From Xanthobacteraceae bacterium (GTDB lineage Bacteria; Pseudomonadota; Alphaproteobacteria; Rhizobiales; Xanthobacteraceae): a stretch of DNA of 62,735 nucleotides. The notes beneath the pieces are model-generated. The model was not told the DNA's origin, searched no databases, and was given only the letters and a program-made list of their open reading frames with translations. The position numbers and the translations under genes were made by a program. Positions within the stretch are counted from its first letter, which is position 1; each line of letters begins with the position of its first letter. The stretch spans positions 1 through 62,735 of the forward strand of contig JAQGJU010000052.1 of the NCBI GenBank assembly GCA_028290465.1, in the 5' to 3' direction. This document shows, piece by piece, positions 54,230 through 62,735 of this stretch.

Positions 54230-55162
54230 ATGGCCAGCGTCGCAAAAATGCGAGTGATCGTTTCCAACGACGAACCGTCCGAAGCTGACACCGTGAAGCA
54301 GGACATGGTGAAGCAGGACGACGTGAAGGCGGAAGCGTTGCAGGTCGAGACGCAGCAGACCGAGGCCGAGCACGCTGAGGCGCCGCAGGCCGAAGAGGCG
54401 CGCGCCGGCGAAGCTCACGCGAACGAAACCGACGCTGCCGACCTTCAGGCGCAGGAAGTCCACTCCGACGACTTCCAGGAGGACGAGGCCCGCGTCGAGG
54501 AATCGACCGCGCGTCCCGAGGAATTCCGTCTGCTGGAAGCGTTGCTGTTCGCGGCCAGCGAGCCGCTCGACGAAAAGGTGCTGGGTAAGCGCCTGCCGGA
54601 GGGCGTCGACGTCGCGGCCGCGTTGGCCCAGTTGCAGACCGAGTATGCCATGCGCGGCGTCAATCTGGTGTGCGTCGCCGGCAAGTGGACTTTCCGAACC
54701 GCCGGCGACCTGTCCTGGCTGCTGACCCGCGAGGCGATCGAGAGCAAGAAGCTGTCCCGCGCCGCCATCGAGACCCTGGCGATCGTCGCCTATCATCAGC
54801 CGGTGACCCGGGCCGAAATCGAAGAGATCCGCGGCGTGTCGACCTCCAAGGGCACCCTCGACGTGCTGCTGGAGACCGGCTGGGTGCGGCTGCGCGGCCG
54901 CCGCAAGGCTCCGGGCCGTCCGGTGACGTACGGCACCAACGAGGCTTTCCTGTCGCATTTCGGCCTGGAGGCGCTTGGCGACCTGCCGGGCCTGGAAGAA
55001 CTCAAAGGCTCGGGCCTGCTCGATGGCCGTCTGCCGGCCGGCTTTCAGGTACCGCTGCCGTCCGACGATCCGACGCTGCGCGAGGACGAAGACCCGCTCG
55101 ACGCCATCGATCTCGATCTTGGCCTCGCGCCGCCGAGCTCGCGCGCTCCCGAGGAAGAATAG
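54230..55162 (+). CDS. scpB: Segregation and condensation protein B with acidic N-terminal extension
   Basis: 310 residues from the ATG at 54230, with GAGGAG upstream; an ATG at 54203 is an alternative. The ScpB winged-helix core starts near residue 97 (RLLEALLFAASEPLDEKVLG), with LSRAAIETLAIVAYHQPVTRAEIEEIRGV and ending around 255. ScpB is usually about 200 residues. Here the first 95 form a Glu/Asp/Gln/Ala-rich extension of short repeats (VKQD twice, EAxxAE type), likely disordered, and the end is also acidic. ScpB works as a dimer in the SMC complex. Confidence 0.93.
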   Translation: MASVAKMRVIVSNDEPSEADTVKQDMVKQDDVKAEALQVETQQTEAEHAEAPQAEEARAGEAHANETDAADLQAQEVHSDDFQEDEARVEESTARPEEFRLLEALLFAASEPLDEKVLGKRLPEGVDVAAALAQLQTEYAMRGVNLVCVAGKWTFRTAGDLSWLLTREAIESKKLSRAAIETLAIVAYHQPVTRAEIEEIRGVSTSKGTLDVLLETGWVRLRGRRKAPGRPVTYGTNEAFLSHFGLEALGDLPGLEELKGSGLLDGRLPAGFQVPLPSDDPTLREDEDPLDAIDLDLGLAPPSSRAPEEE

Positions 55163-55165
55163 ACA

Positions 55166-56281
55166 TTGTCCGATCGCGACCGTCATGGCGGCATGCTTCG
55201 CGGCTTCGCGGCGCGCGGCCGAACGCCGGCCACGATCGCGGCGCGGCTGACCTACGACAATGTCGGGCACCGCTACGGCGACGTCGAAGCGGTGCGCGGT
55301 TTCAGCCTCAATATCGAGCCCGGCGAGATCGTCTGCCTGCTCGGCCGTTCGGGCTGCGGCAAGACCACGCTGTTGCGGCTGGCGGCCGGGGTTGAGGTGC
55401 CGACATCCGGCCGCATCCTGGTCAACGACCGTCCGGTGGCGGGCGAGGGCGATTTCGAGCCCCCCGAACGGCGCGGCATCGGGCTGATGTTCCAGGAATT
55501 CGCGCTGTTCCCGCATTTGTCGAACCTGGCCAATGTGATGTTCGGCCTGCGGGCGTTGCCCAAGGCCGACGCCGAGCGCGAAGCCCGGCTGGCGCTGGAA
55601 CGGGTTGGCCTCGCCGACTACGCCGATGCCTATCCGCATATGCTGTCCGGCGGCGAGCAGCAGCGCGTCGCGCTGGCACGCGCCGTGGTGCCGCGGCCGG
55701 GCGTGCTGCTGATGGACGAACCGTTCTCCGGGCTCGACGCGCGGTTGCGCGACGAGGTGCGCGACGACACGCTGACGGTGTTGCGTGAAAGCCGCGCCAC
55801 CTGCGTCATCGTGACTCATGATCCGGAAGAAGCGATGCGCATGGCCGACCGCATCGTGCTGATGCGCAACGGCATGATGGTGCAGGTCGCCGATCCGGAA
55901 ACCATGTACCGCAAGCCGGCCGACCTGCTCGTCGCGCGGTTTTTCTGCGACCTAAATGAACTGCCCGGAACCGTGCACGGCAGCATGGTCGAAACCCCGG
56001 TCGGGCGATTTGCCGCGCCGGGCCTTGCCGAAGGCAGCCAGGCTATCGTGGCGATCCGGCCGCAAGGCGTCGGCCTGACCCCGGCCGGCCAGGGCGTGCC
56101 CGGAAGGCTGGAGCAACGGCGTTTTCTCGGCGTGGTCGACCTCGTCGAGGTCGCAGTCGCAGGACTCGACAAGCCGCTGAAGGGCCGGGTCCGGGCCGGC
56201 GTTAACGCATCCCCCAAGAGTGAGGTCGGCGTCGTTATCGATCCGGCCGAAGTCCTTGTTTTTGCCGCTTCCGCAGCCTAG
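55166..56281 (+). CDS. ABC transporter ATP-binding protein, polyamine/iron type, without permease
   Basis: 371 residues from a TTG at 55166, with GAGGAAG upstream; an ATG at 55193 is an alternative. Walker [11 protein letters not shown]-loop FQEFALFPH, signature [15 protein letters not shown], Walker [13 protein letters not shown] and the switch His in VIVTHD are all present. A C-terminal TOBE-like part (about 265-371, [11 protein letters not shown]) puts it in the FbpC/PotA group. No permease or binding-protein gene is beside it. In related genomes this orphan ATPase sits in the same place, between scpB and tatA, from memory. Confidence 0.9.
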   Translation: MSDRDRHGGMLRGFAARGRTPATIAARLTYDNVGHRYGDVEAVRGFSLNIEPGEIVCLLGRSGCGKTTLLRLAAGVEVPTSGRILVNDRPVAGEGDFEPPERRGIGLMFQEFALFPHLSNLANVMFGLRALPKADAEREARLALERVGLADYADAYPHMLSGGEQQRVALARAVVPRPGVLLMDEPFSGLDARLRDEVRDDTLTVLRESRATCVIVTHDPEEAMRMADRIVLMRNGMMVQVADPETMYRKPADLLVARFFCDLNELPGTVHGSMVETPVGRFAAPGLAEGSQAIVAIRPQGVGLTPAGQGVPGRLEQRRFLGVVDLVEVAVAGLDKPLKGRVRAGVNASPKSEVGVVIDPAEVLVFAASAA

Positions 56282-56331
56282 GTTCAGGCCGAAACCGAAG
56301 GTGGCGACGCGCCGCTGCGGAGGATGTCGCG

Positions 56332-56586
56332 ATGGGTTCCCTGAGTATCTGGCATTGGATCGTGGTAGGCGCAGCCGTGTTGCTGCTGTTCGGCCGCGGC
56401 AAGATTTCCGAACTGATGGGCGACGTCGCCCAGGGCATCAAGGCCTTCAAGAAAGGCATGTCCGAGGACGAGAAGGTCGAGGCTGACGCCGCCAAGACCG
56501 ACCCGGTCAAGACCATCGACCATACGCCTCCGGCAGCGTCGGGTTCCGGCGTCGGCGCTTCCTCGGAAAGCCGTAAGGCGGTCTGA
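56332..56586 (+). CDS. tatA: Sec-independent protein translocase TatA
   Basis: 84 residues. A membrane helix (about 5-22) ends in the TatA marker [22 protein letters not shown] with the conserved Phe-Gly and the amphipathic helix; the tail is charged and disordered. TatA forms the pore of the twin-arginine pathway for folded proteins. The first of tatABC, 51 bases after the ABC gene. Confidence 0.95.
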   Translation: MGSLSIWHWIVVGAAVLLLFGRGKISELMGDVAQGIKAFKKGMSEDEKVEADAAKTDPVKTIDHTPPAASGSGVGASSESRKAV

Positions 56587-56652
56587 GCATCGGCCGCCGG
56601 CCCGGCGGTCGCGGGGGGAGCGAGGGTCCAGACCCTCGGAGTTGGGTATCCC

Positions 56653-57126
56653 ATGTTCGACATCGGTTGGTCGGAACTTGTCGTGATCGGCGTCGTCGCG
56701 CTGATTGCGATCGGACCGAAAGAGCTGCCCGGCGTGCTGCGCATGATCGGGCAGTGGATGGGCAAGCTGCGCCGCATGGCGTCCGAATTTCAGGGCCAGT
56801 TCAACGAGGCGATGCGCGAGGCCGAGATGGACGACCTGAAAAAGCAGGTCGACGAGCTCAACGCCAAGGCCTCCGGTTTCGGCGCCAATTTCGATCCGCT
56901 CGGCGACGTGACCAAGTTCGACGACCCGTTCGCCGACAAGCCCAAAACCGCTACTGATACGCCTGCCACGGATATGCCGACCAGCACGGCCCCAACGTCT
57001 GCCGAGCCGGTGCCGCCCGCGCCTCCGGCCGACGCTTTGCCGACCTCGGAAGCCATGCCGCTGCCGGCTCCGCCAGACGCGGACCGGCCAGCCACAGCGT
57101 CGCCAGCCGGAGACAAGCCGGCATGA
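56653..57126 (+). CDS. tatB: Sec-independent protein translocase TatB
   Basis: 157 residues. The N-terminal [30 protein letters not shown] is the TatB signature (membrane helix with Glu8 and the Gly-Pro hinge); an amphipathic helix and a Pro/Ala-rich tail of about 70 residues follow. TatB with TatC recognises twin-arginine signal peptides. Its end overlaps the tatC start (ATGA). Confidence 0.95.
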   Translation: MFDIGWSELVVIGVVALIAIGPKELPGVLRMIGQWMGKLRRMASEFQGQFNEAMREAEMDDLKKQVDELNAKASGFGANFDPLGDVTKFDDPFADKPKTATDTPATDMPTSTAPTSAEPVPPAPPADALPTSEAMPLPAPPDADRPATASPAGDKPA

Positions 57127-57989
57127 GCCACGAGGACATCGAGTCGACCAAAGCTCCGCTGATGGATCACCTGATCGAGCTGCGTTCGCGGCTGATCAAG
57201 GCGCTGGTCGCGTTCGCCATCACCTTCATCTTCTGCTTCTTTTTCGCCAAGTCGATCTTCAACGTGCTGGTCTGGCCGTTTACGTGGGTCGCCGGCGTCG
57301 AGAATTCGAAATTCATCTACACCGCGCTGCTCGAGTATTTTCTCACGCAGCTCAAGCTGGCGATGTTCGGCGCGGCGTTCCTGTCGTTCCCAGTGGTCGC
57401 CGGACAGATCTACATGTTCGTGGCGCCGGGCCTGTACAAGCACGAGCGCCATGCCTTCCTGCCGTATCTGATCGCAACGCCAGTGTTCTTCGCGCTCGGC
57501 TCGATGCTGGTCTATTTCATCGTCCTGCCGATGCTGGTGCGGTTCTCGCTCGGCATGCAGCAGGGCGGCGGCAATGTCGCATCGATCGAACTGCTGCCTA
57601 AGGTCGGCGAATATCTGTCGCTGATGATGGCGCTGATCTTCGCCTTCGGCATTGCGTTCCAACTGCCGGTGATCCTGACGCTGCTCGGCCGCATCGGCAT
57701 CGTCAATCAGGCCCAGCTTCGGGCCAAGCGCCGCTATTTCGTGGTCGGCGCCTTTGTCATCGCCGCCGTGCTGACCCCGCCCGACGTGATCAGCCAGCTC
57801 TCGCTTGCGATCCCGTTGATGATTCTCTACGAGGGGGCCATCATTTCGGTCGGCTGGGTCGAGAAATCGGCCAAGGCCCAGGCCACGACGTCGGCCGCAG
57901 CGGCGGGCGCGGCCATGGCCGAGGCCTTCAAGTCTGATGGCACGAATCCGGCCGACACCAAGCCAGACGACACCAAGCCGCCAGTCTAG
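57123..57989 (+). CDS. tatC: Sec-independent protein translocase TatC
   Basis: 288 residues with six membrane segments. The start [20 protein letters not shown] and the loop [18 protein letters not shown] are family marks; [17 protein letters not shown] near the fifth helix is typical. TatC is the signal-peptide receptor. After the last helix there is a tail of about 40 Ala/Thr/Asp/Lys-rich residues with three DTKP-type repeats. Confidence 0.96.
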   Translation: MSHEDIESTKAPLMDHLIELRSRLIKALVAFAITFIFCFFFAKSIFNVLVWPFTWVAGVENSKFIYTALLEYFLTQLKLAMFGAAFLSFPVVAGQIYMFVAPGLYKHERHAFLPYLIATPVFFALGSMLVYFIVLPMLVRFSLGMQQGGGNVASIELLPKVGEYLSLMMALIFAFGIAFQLPVILTLLGRIGIVNQAQLRAKRRYFVVGAFVIAAVLTPPDVISQLSLAIPLMILYEGAIISVGWVEKSAKAQATTSAAAAGAAMAEAFKSDGTNPADTKPDDTKPPV

Positions 57990-58021
57990 GCTTCGCGTAC
58001 ATTCGACGGTTCAAACGTTGA

Positions 58022-58175
58022 TTCGTCATGGCCGGGCTTGTCACCCGCAAATCGCTTAATGCGATTTGCGCACTCCTGATAAAGAACTTGGACAAGTCCA
58101 AGTTCTGATGCCATCCACGTCTTTCTTTCATAAAAGACAGACGTAGATGCCCGGCCTAAAGCCGGGCATGACGAA
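58022..58175. repeat. MITE-like element of nested hairpins between tatC and serS
   Basis: About 154 bases with imperfect terminal inverted repeats (TTCGTCATGGCCGGGCTT at the left, the complement of TTCGTCATGCCCGGCTT at the right). Inside lie further palindromes: AAATCGC-TTAAT-GCGATTT, a perfect 11-base stem AGAACTTGGAC / GTCCAAGTTCT at 58083-58106, and CGTCTTTC / GAAAGACG-type arms. It has no coding content. It lies in the tatC-serS gap of 214 bases. Similar elements are frequent in Bradyrhizobium-like genomes. Confidence 0.6.
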
Positions 58176-58203
58176 CCTGAAAGCTTTCGCCGGGATTTTC
58201 GCC

Positions 58204-59559
58204 ATGCACGACATCAAATGGATCCGCGATAACGTCGAGGCGTTCGACCGCGCGATGGAGCGTCGCCAGAAGCCGCCGGTCGAGCGCGCCGCGCTGGTCA
58301 TGAAACTGCTGGCGCTCGACGAACAGCGCCGCGCGGTCATCACCAAGCTCGAACTGGCGCAGGCGCGCCGCAATGCAGCCTCGAAGGAAATCGGCGAAGC
58401 CAAGAAGAACAAGGACAACGCCACCGCCGAACGGCTGATGGCCGAAGTCAATGAATTGAAGACCGGCATTCCGGCCATGGAAGCCGAAGAGAAGCAGGTA
58501 TCCGACGAGCTGCAAAAAGCGCTCGCCGAAATCCCGAACCTGCCCCTCGACGAAGTGCCGGACGGCAAGGACGAGCACGACAATGTCGAGCACCATGTGT
58601 TCGGGGCGAAGCGCGACTACGCATTCACGCCGAAGCAGCATTTCGAGCTCGGCGAAGCGCTCGGCTTCATGGATTTCGAGACCGCCGCCAAACTGTCCGG
58701 CGCACGCTTTGTCGTGTTGAAGTCCGGTCTGGCGCGGCTGGAGCGCGCGCTCGGCCAGTTCATGCTGGACCTGCACACGACCGAGCACGGCTACACCGAG
58801 ATCAACCCGCCGCTGCTGGTGCGCGACGAGGCGATGTTCGGCACCGCGCAACTGCCGAAGTTTGAGGACGATCAGTTCTGGGCCATCGGCGGCGAAGCTT
58901 TTGCGTTACACGCCGATGCCGATGCGCTCAAGCAAGGACGGCTCGGCCTAATCCCGACCGCCGAAGTGCCGCTGACCAATCTGGTGCGCGAGTCGATCGT
59001 CGAAGAAGCAGAACTGCCGATGCGGCTGACCGCCTGCACGCCGTGCTTCCGCGCCGAGGCCGGCGCCGCCGGCCGCGATACGCGCGGCATGATCCGCCAG
59101 CACCAGTTCACCAAGGTCGAACTCGTGTCGATCACGACGCCCGAGCAATCCAAAGCCGAGCACGAGCGCATGTTGTCCTGCGCCGAGGAAGTGCTGCGCC
59201 GATTGGATTTGCACTACCGCGTCATCACTTTGTGCACCGGCGACCTGGGTTTCGCGTCGCAGAAGACCTACGACATCGAAGTCTGGCTGCCGGGGCAGGG
59301 CATGTTCCGCGAGATCTCGTCCTGCTCGGTGTGCGGCGATTTCCAGGCGCGGCGCATGAATGCGCGCTTCCGCACCAAACAGGACCGCAAGGTCGCGCCG
59401 GTGCATACGCTGAACGGCTCGGGCGTCGCGGTCGGCCGCGCGCTGGTCGCCGTGATGGAAACCTACCAGCAGGCCGACGGCTCGATCGCGGTGCCGGACG
59501 CGCTGGCGCCCTATATGGGCGGCATCAAGAAGATCGAAAAGATTGAGCGGGCGGCGTAA
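58204..59559 (+). CDS. serS: Seryl-tRNA synthetase
   Basis: 451 residues from the ATG at 58204; the frame reaches back to 58147 into the repeat. The N-terminal antiparallel coiled coil (about 25-105) grips tRNA-Ser. Class II motifs: motif 2 [21 protein letters not shown] and motif 3 [18 protein letters not shown]. It charges tRNA-Ser and the selenocysteine tRNA if present. The end of its stop codon is the first base of the surE ATG. Confidence 0.97.
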   Translation: MHDIKWIRDNVEAFDRAMERRQKPPVERAALVMKLLALDEQRRAVITKLELAQARRNAASKEIGEAKKNKDNATAERLMAEVNELKTGIPAMEAEEKQVSDELQKALAEIPNLPLDEVPDGKDEHDNVEHHVFGAKRDYAFTPKQHFELGEALGFMDFETAAKLSGARFVVLKSGLARLERALGQFMLDLHTTEHGYTEINPPLLVRDEAMFGTAQLPKFEDDQFWAIGGEAFALHADADALKQGRLGLIPTAEVPLTNLVRESIVEEAELPMRLTACTPCFRAEAGAAGRDTRGMIRQHQFTKVELVSITTPEQSKAEHERMLSCAEEVLRRLDLHYRVITLCTGDLGFASQKTYDIEVWLPGQGMFREISSCSVCGDFQARRMNARFRTKQDRKVAPVHTLNGSGVAVGRALVAVMETYQQADGSIAVPDALAPYMGGIKKIEKIERAA

Positions 59560-60323
59560 TGCGTATTCTGGTCACGAACGACGATGGCATCCACGCGCCG
59601 GGCCTGGAAGTTTGCATCGAGATCGCGCGCGCTTTGTCCGACGATGTGTGGATCGTGGCGCCGGAGACCGACCAGTCGGGCGTCGCGCATTCGCTGTCGC
59701 TGAACGATCCGTTGCGGCTGCGTGAAGTCAGCGACAAACGCTATGCGGTGAAGGGCACGCCGACCGATTGCGTCATCATGGGCGCGCGGCACATTCTCGT
59801 CGACCATAAGCCGGATCTCGTGCTGTCCGGCGTCAATCGCGGGCAGAACGTGGCTGAAGATGTCACGTATTCCGGCACGATCGCCGGCGCCATCGAGGGC
59901 ACCATTCTGGGCATCCCGTCGATCGCGCTGTCGCAAGCCTATGGACCGGCGTCGCGCGAGAAACCGCACTGGGATACGGGCATTCGCCATGCGCCGGATC
60001 TCATTCGTCAGTTGCTGGCCGAAGGCCTGCCGCGCGACGTGCTGATCAACATCAATTTTCCGGACTGCCCGCCGGACGCCGTGAAGGGCATTGCGATCAC
60101 CAGCCAGGGCAAACGCGATCCCGGCCTGTTGAAGATCGATCCGCGGCATGACGGGCGCGGCAATCCGTATTTCTGGATCGCGTTCGAGCGGCGCCAGCAG
60201 TCGACGCCCGGCAACGGCACTGACCTGGCGGCGCTGGCCGACAGCCGCGTCGCGGTGACGCCGCTGCGGCTCGATCTGACCGACGAGCCGTTCATGACCC
60301 GGCTGGCGGCAATATTCGACTGA
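59559..60323 (+). CDS. surE: 5'/3'-nucleotidase SurE
   Basis: 254 residues. The metal-binding NDDGIHAPG near the start, then [24 protein letters not shown], and [26 protein letters not shown] match SurE. It removes phosphate from nucleotides and short polyphosphates, and is linked to stationary-phase survival. The surE-pcm pairing is widely kept, though here the response regulator gene on the other strand lies between them. Confidence 0.95.
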   Translation: MRILVTNDDGIHAPGLEVCIEIARALSDDVWIVAPETDQSGVAHSLSLNDPLRLREVSDKRYAVKGTPTDCVIMGARHILVDHKPDLVLSGVNRGQNVAEDVTYSGTIAGAIEGTILGIPSIALSQAYGPASREKPHWDTGIRHAPDLIRQLLAEGLPRDVLININFPDCPPDAVKGIAITSQGKRDPGLLKIDPRHDGRGNPYFWIAFERRQQSTPGNGTDLAALADSRVAVTPLRLDLTDEPFMTRLAAIFD

Positions 60324-60338
60324 TCTAGTTTTTCATTT

Positions 60339-60410
60339 GAGCATGATCTTTTCCGAAACCGGCTACCACCCACGGATCAAGTCCGAGGGCATGCTTTTCG
60401 GGATCATGCT
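60339..60410. repeat. Dispersed palindromic repeat, family A, copy 4
   Basis: GAGCATGATCTTTTCCGAAACCGG at the left and TTTTCGGGATCATGC at the right, with the same inner GATCAAGTCCGAGGGCATGC insert seen in copy 2 (7578-7650). It lies between surE and the response-regulator gene; the regulator's TGA stop (60404-60406 on the minus strand) is inside the repeat. Confidence 0.75.
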
Positions 60411-60787
60411 TTCCCCGCCAACGCCACGCCCAAGGCGTGCTCCAGCGCGGTGGCCTCGAACGGCTTCTGCACCACGGGCCGGTCGGTGAACCCTTCCGGC
60501 AGGCCGCGCGCGCCATAACCGGTCGCGAACACGAACGGCACGCCGCGCGCCGCGAGTTCAGCCGCCACCGGCGTGATCACCGAACCTTCAACGTTCACGT
60601 CCAGCACCGCGACATCGAACGCGACGTCACGCACCAGCGCCAATGCGGCGTCGATGGTGCCGGCCTCCGCGGCGACGACGCAGCCGAAATCGCCCAGCAT
60701 GTCTTCCAGCAGCATGCGGATCATCAGTTCGTCTTCGACGATCAGGACCCGGCGTCCTTGCAACGAAGTGACCAGCGTTGAATCCAT
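60404..60787 (-). CDS. Single-domain response regulator
   Basis: 127 residues from the ATG at 60787, with AGGACAG upstream. A lone receiver domain: acidic pair in LIVEDE (about 16-20), the phosphorylated Asp63 in AVLDVNVEG, Thr in VFATGYG, Lys in VVQKPFEA. No output domain, so it works by binding a partner or as a phosphate relay. The cognate histidine kinase is not in the window. The stop is supplied by a palindromic repeat. Confidence 0.88.
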   Translation of the reverse strand: MDSTLVTSLQGRRVLIVEDELMIRMLLEDMLGDFGCVVAAEAGTIDAALALVRDVAFDVAVLDVNVEGSVITPVAAELAARGVPFVFATGYGARGLPEGFTDRPVVQKPFEATALEHALGVALAGKA

Positions 60788-60904
60788 GCGCTCTGTCCTA
60801 TCGGGGCAGCGAATCCTGTGCAAACCACTGCCATGACGCGGCGGGATTGGCAAAGTGTTACCCTGCGTCCTAGGGTTTGGAACGGTTTTTTGTAGGAGTG
60901 AAGT

Positions 60905-61561
60905 GTGGCGCGACCGGGTTCCCAGGAAAGCGTCGAGCGCATGGAGTTCCTGCTGTCGCTGCGCCGCCGCGGCATCATGGATCAGGCCGTGCTGCGGGCG
61001 ATGGACGAGGTTCCGCGCGAGCATTTCGTCGAACCGGCCTTCAACGAAGACGCCTATGCCGACCGGGCGTTGCCGATCGCTTGCGGCCAGACCATCAGCC
61101 AGCCCTACGTCGTCGCCTACATGACCGAAAAGCTCGGCGTCGGGCCGAAGCACCGCGTGCTCGAGGTCGGCACCGGATCGGGCTACCAGGCGGCCGTGCT
61201 GTCGCGTCTCGCCCGCGAGGTGATCAGTATCGAGCGGTATCGGACTTTGGTCGACGTCGCCCGGCGGCGGCTGACGACGCTCGACTTCACCAATGTCGAC
61301 ATCGTCGCCGGGGATGGGCTGGAGGGGGTGCCGGACCGGGCACCCTACGACCGGATCATGGTTACGGCGGCGGCCGAAACCATTCCGCAGGCGCTGATCG
61401 ACCAGCTCGGCGAGGGCGGCGTAATGGTATTACCGCACGGTCCGCATAATGGATCGCAGGCGATCCTGCGGATCACCAAGGAGCCGTCCGGAATCCGACA
61501 AGAGACCCTGATAGCGGTCCGTTTTGTACCACTGCTGCCCGGCCAAGCCCGCGAATTATAA
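60905..61561 (+). CDS. pcm: Protein-L-isoaspartate O-methyltransferase
   Basis: 218 residues from a GTG with a GGAGTG site upstream. The Pcm signature [19 protein letters not shown] is intact, followed by the SAM-binding [16 protein letters not shown] and [21 protein letters not shown]. It methylates isoaspartyl residues in aged proteins to start their repair. Typical length. A paralogue without GQTISQP lies at 19.6 kb. Confidence 0.95.
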   Translation: MARPGSQESVERMEFLLSLRRRGIMDQAVLRAMDEVPREHFVEPAFNEDAYADRALPIACGQTISQPYVVAYMTEKLGVGPKHRVLEVGTGSGYQAAVLSRLAREVISIERYRTLVDVARRRLTTLDFTNVDIVAGDGLEGVPDRAPYDRIMVTAAAETIPQALIDQLGEGGVMVLPHGPHNGSQAILRITKEPSGIRQETLIAVRFVPLLPGQAREL

Positions 61562-61676
61562 GCGTTTTGCCCAAGTAATTTATGCTTGAGGCTTCGTTGA
61601 CGCTTAAAGGCTTATTTACCGCGCCGGTGTTAACTCCCTGCTCGTTGTAGTAGTTCGCGTATGAGTGGGTCTGTCC

Positions 61677-62735
61677 ATGAGTTGCTCCGTCGCCGTTGCG
61701 CGTTCGCGTCGTCCATGGCTGCTTGCTGCCGTGTCACTGCTGGCTCTCGGCGCTGCCGGATGCAGTAGCGATACCGCGAGGTTCGACGCCAACCCGTTCG
61801 CGTCTCGCAGTTCCGGCCCATCCGGCGACGTCACCGGCTCGGTGCCGGCCAATCGTCCGGCGACCGTCGCATCCGCTCCGACCTCGCGGGTCGAAAGCCG
61901 GCCGTTGCCGCAGGCAAGCCCACTGCCGCCGCCCAGCAGTCGGCCTTACGTTTCCAGCACCGTTCCGGCCAGCACCGGCGTCACAGGCGGCAACCGGGGC
62001 ATGGCCTCGTTCCAGCCGCCGGCCGCCGGTTCCGACATCACCGGCTCCGTCAATACACCGCCGAACGCGCCCACGCGGCAAGCGCCGCAGCCCGGCAATC
62101 GGTCCAATTGGGATTGGGAAGGCGGCACCGCCGTCACCGTCGCTCCTGGCGAAACCGTCGCCGTGATCGCGCATCGCTATGGTGTGCCGGCTTCCGCCCT
62201 GATGCAGGCCAATGGCATCACCGATCAGTCGCAGGTCCAGGCCGGTCGCCGTCTTGTCATTCCGCGCTTCAATTCCGCGACGACCACCGCCGCCGCCCCG
62301 GCGCCGGCCCGTCAGCTGCCGGCGCCGCCGGCTCTGACGACAAGCAGCGTTCGTACCGCGCCGGTTGCCGGCGCGGCGCCGGCCAACAGCACCGTTCACA
62401 TCGTGGCGCCGGGCGAAAACCTGATCCGCATCGCGCACCGCTATAAGAAACCGCTGGTCGAGGTCGCGAAGGCCAACAATCTGCCGCCGCACGCCATGGT
62501 CAAGATCGGCGACCGCATCGTGATCCCGGGCATGCGCGCCGCGGCGCCGGCCGCCCAGCCGCGTCCCGTCGCGGCGGCTCCGGGACCGCAGTTGGCTTCC
62601 GTTCCGCCCGCGGCCCCGGCTCCGAAAGTCATGGCCAACGCGATGCCGCGCAATGGCACCGCCGAATCGCCGCATGTCGCGCGCGTCGTCACGCCGAATG
62701 AGTCCCAGCCGGCCGCCGAGCCTTCAGCGGTCAAG
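61677..62735 (+). CDS. nlpD: LysM lipoprotein of NlpD type, N-terminal part (3' end outside window)
   Basis: 353 codons from the ATG at 61677, open to the last base. A lipoprotein signal peptide ends in LGAAGC. Then come a Pro/Ser/Ala-rich spacer and two LysM domains (about 152-200, VTVAPGETVAVIAHRYGVPASAL, and about 242-288, HIVAPGENLIRIAHRYKKPLVEV), which bind peptidoglycan. In NlpD-type proteins an M23 peptidase-like domain follows; it would lie past the edge. Its position after surE and pcm is the usual one. NlpD activates amidases during cell separation. Confidence 0.88.
   Translation, partial: MSCSVAVARSRRPWLLAAVSLLALGAAGCSSDTARFDANPFASRSSGPSGDVTGSVPANRPATVASAPTSRVESRPLPQASPLPPPSSRPYVSSTVPASTGVTGGNRGMASFQPPAAGSDITGSVNTPPNAPTRQAPQPGNRSNWDWEGGTAVTVAPGETVAVIAHRYGVPASALMQANGITDQSQVQAGRRLVIPRFNSATTTAAAPAPARQLPAPPALTTSSVRTAPVAGAAPANSTVHIVAPGENLIRIAHRYKKPLVEVAKANNLPPHAMVKIGDRIVIPGMRAAAPAAQPRPVAAAPGPQLASVPPAAPAPKVMANAMPRNGTAESPHVARVVTPNESQPAAEPSAVK

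Overview
The window is about 62.7 kb of GC-rich DNA with closely packed genes. Gene order and protein similarity point to an alphaproteobacterium of the order Rhizobiales (Hyphomicrobiales), close to the Bradyrhizobiaceae/Xanthobacteraceae. Signs of this are the runs pcm-like/tolC/popZ/valS and dgt/argS/SPOR/nagZ/scpA/scpB/ABC/tatABC/serS/surE/pcm/nlpD, an ExoR homologue beside ilvD, a DUF1127 protein, Bug-type solute receptors, and families of short intergenic palindromes known from these genomes. No database search was possible; calls rest on recognised motifs, lengths, and gene order.

Layout. 1-8.5 kb: the 3' end of a large VCBS/cadherin-like surface protein, then an unusual export cluster: a GAF-HlyD protein, a protein joining a PqqD-like domain, an M50 site-2 protease and HlyD modules, a TolC-like lipoprotein, and a secreted HlyD adaptor. 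No ABC ATPase is seen with them. 8.5-11 kb: LigB/LigA extradiol dioxygenase subunits, a DUF4261 protein, and a patch of palindromic repeats. 11-16 kb: a LysR regulator divergent from a likely catabolic operon (Bug receptor, two DapA-superfamily proteins, one without the catalytic lysine, and an SDR). 16-19.5 kb: a DUF1275 membrane protein, a nucleotidyltransferase-fold protein, tRNA-Asn, a DUF1127 protein and tRNA-Cys. 19.6-30.6 kb: methyltransferase, TolC, PopZ-like protein, MFS carriers, ValS, a beta-propeller protein, a GFA protein and 3-methyladenine glycosylase. 30.6-38.4 kb: a GGDEF-EAL protein, PrfC, IlvD, ExoR and exonuclease III. 38.6-44.1 kb: an RND pump and a second Bug receptor. 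44.1-62.7 kb: ErpA, Dgt, a second GGDEF-EAL protein, a dipeptidase, a remarkable ArgS relic, and the conserved division/segregation/Tat/SerS/SurE/Pcm/NlpD block, which runs off the right edge.

The two observations most worth follow-up are (i) the ABC-less, protease-containing export cluster beside a giant adhesin-like protein and (ii) the argS-position gene that keeps the N-terminal tRNA-binding and DALR anticodon-binding domains in one open frame but has lost the whole catalytic core, with an AT-rich linker of about 60 bases at the junction. The catalytically dead-looking DapA paralogue, three genes whose stop codons lie inside palindromic repeats, and GANTC sites upstream of the popZ-like gene are secondary leads.
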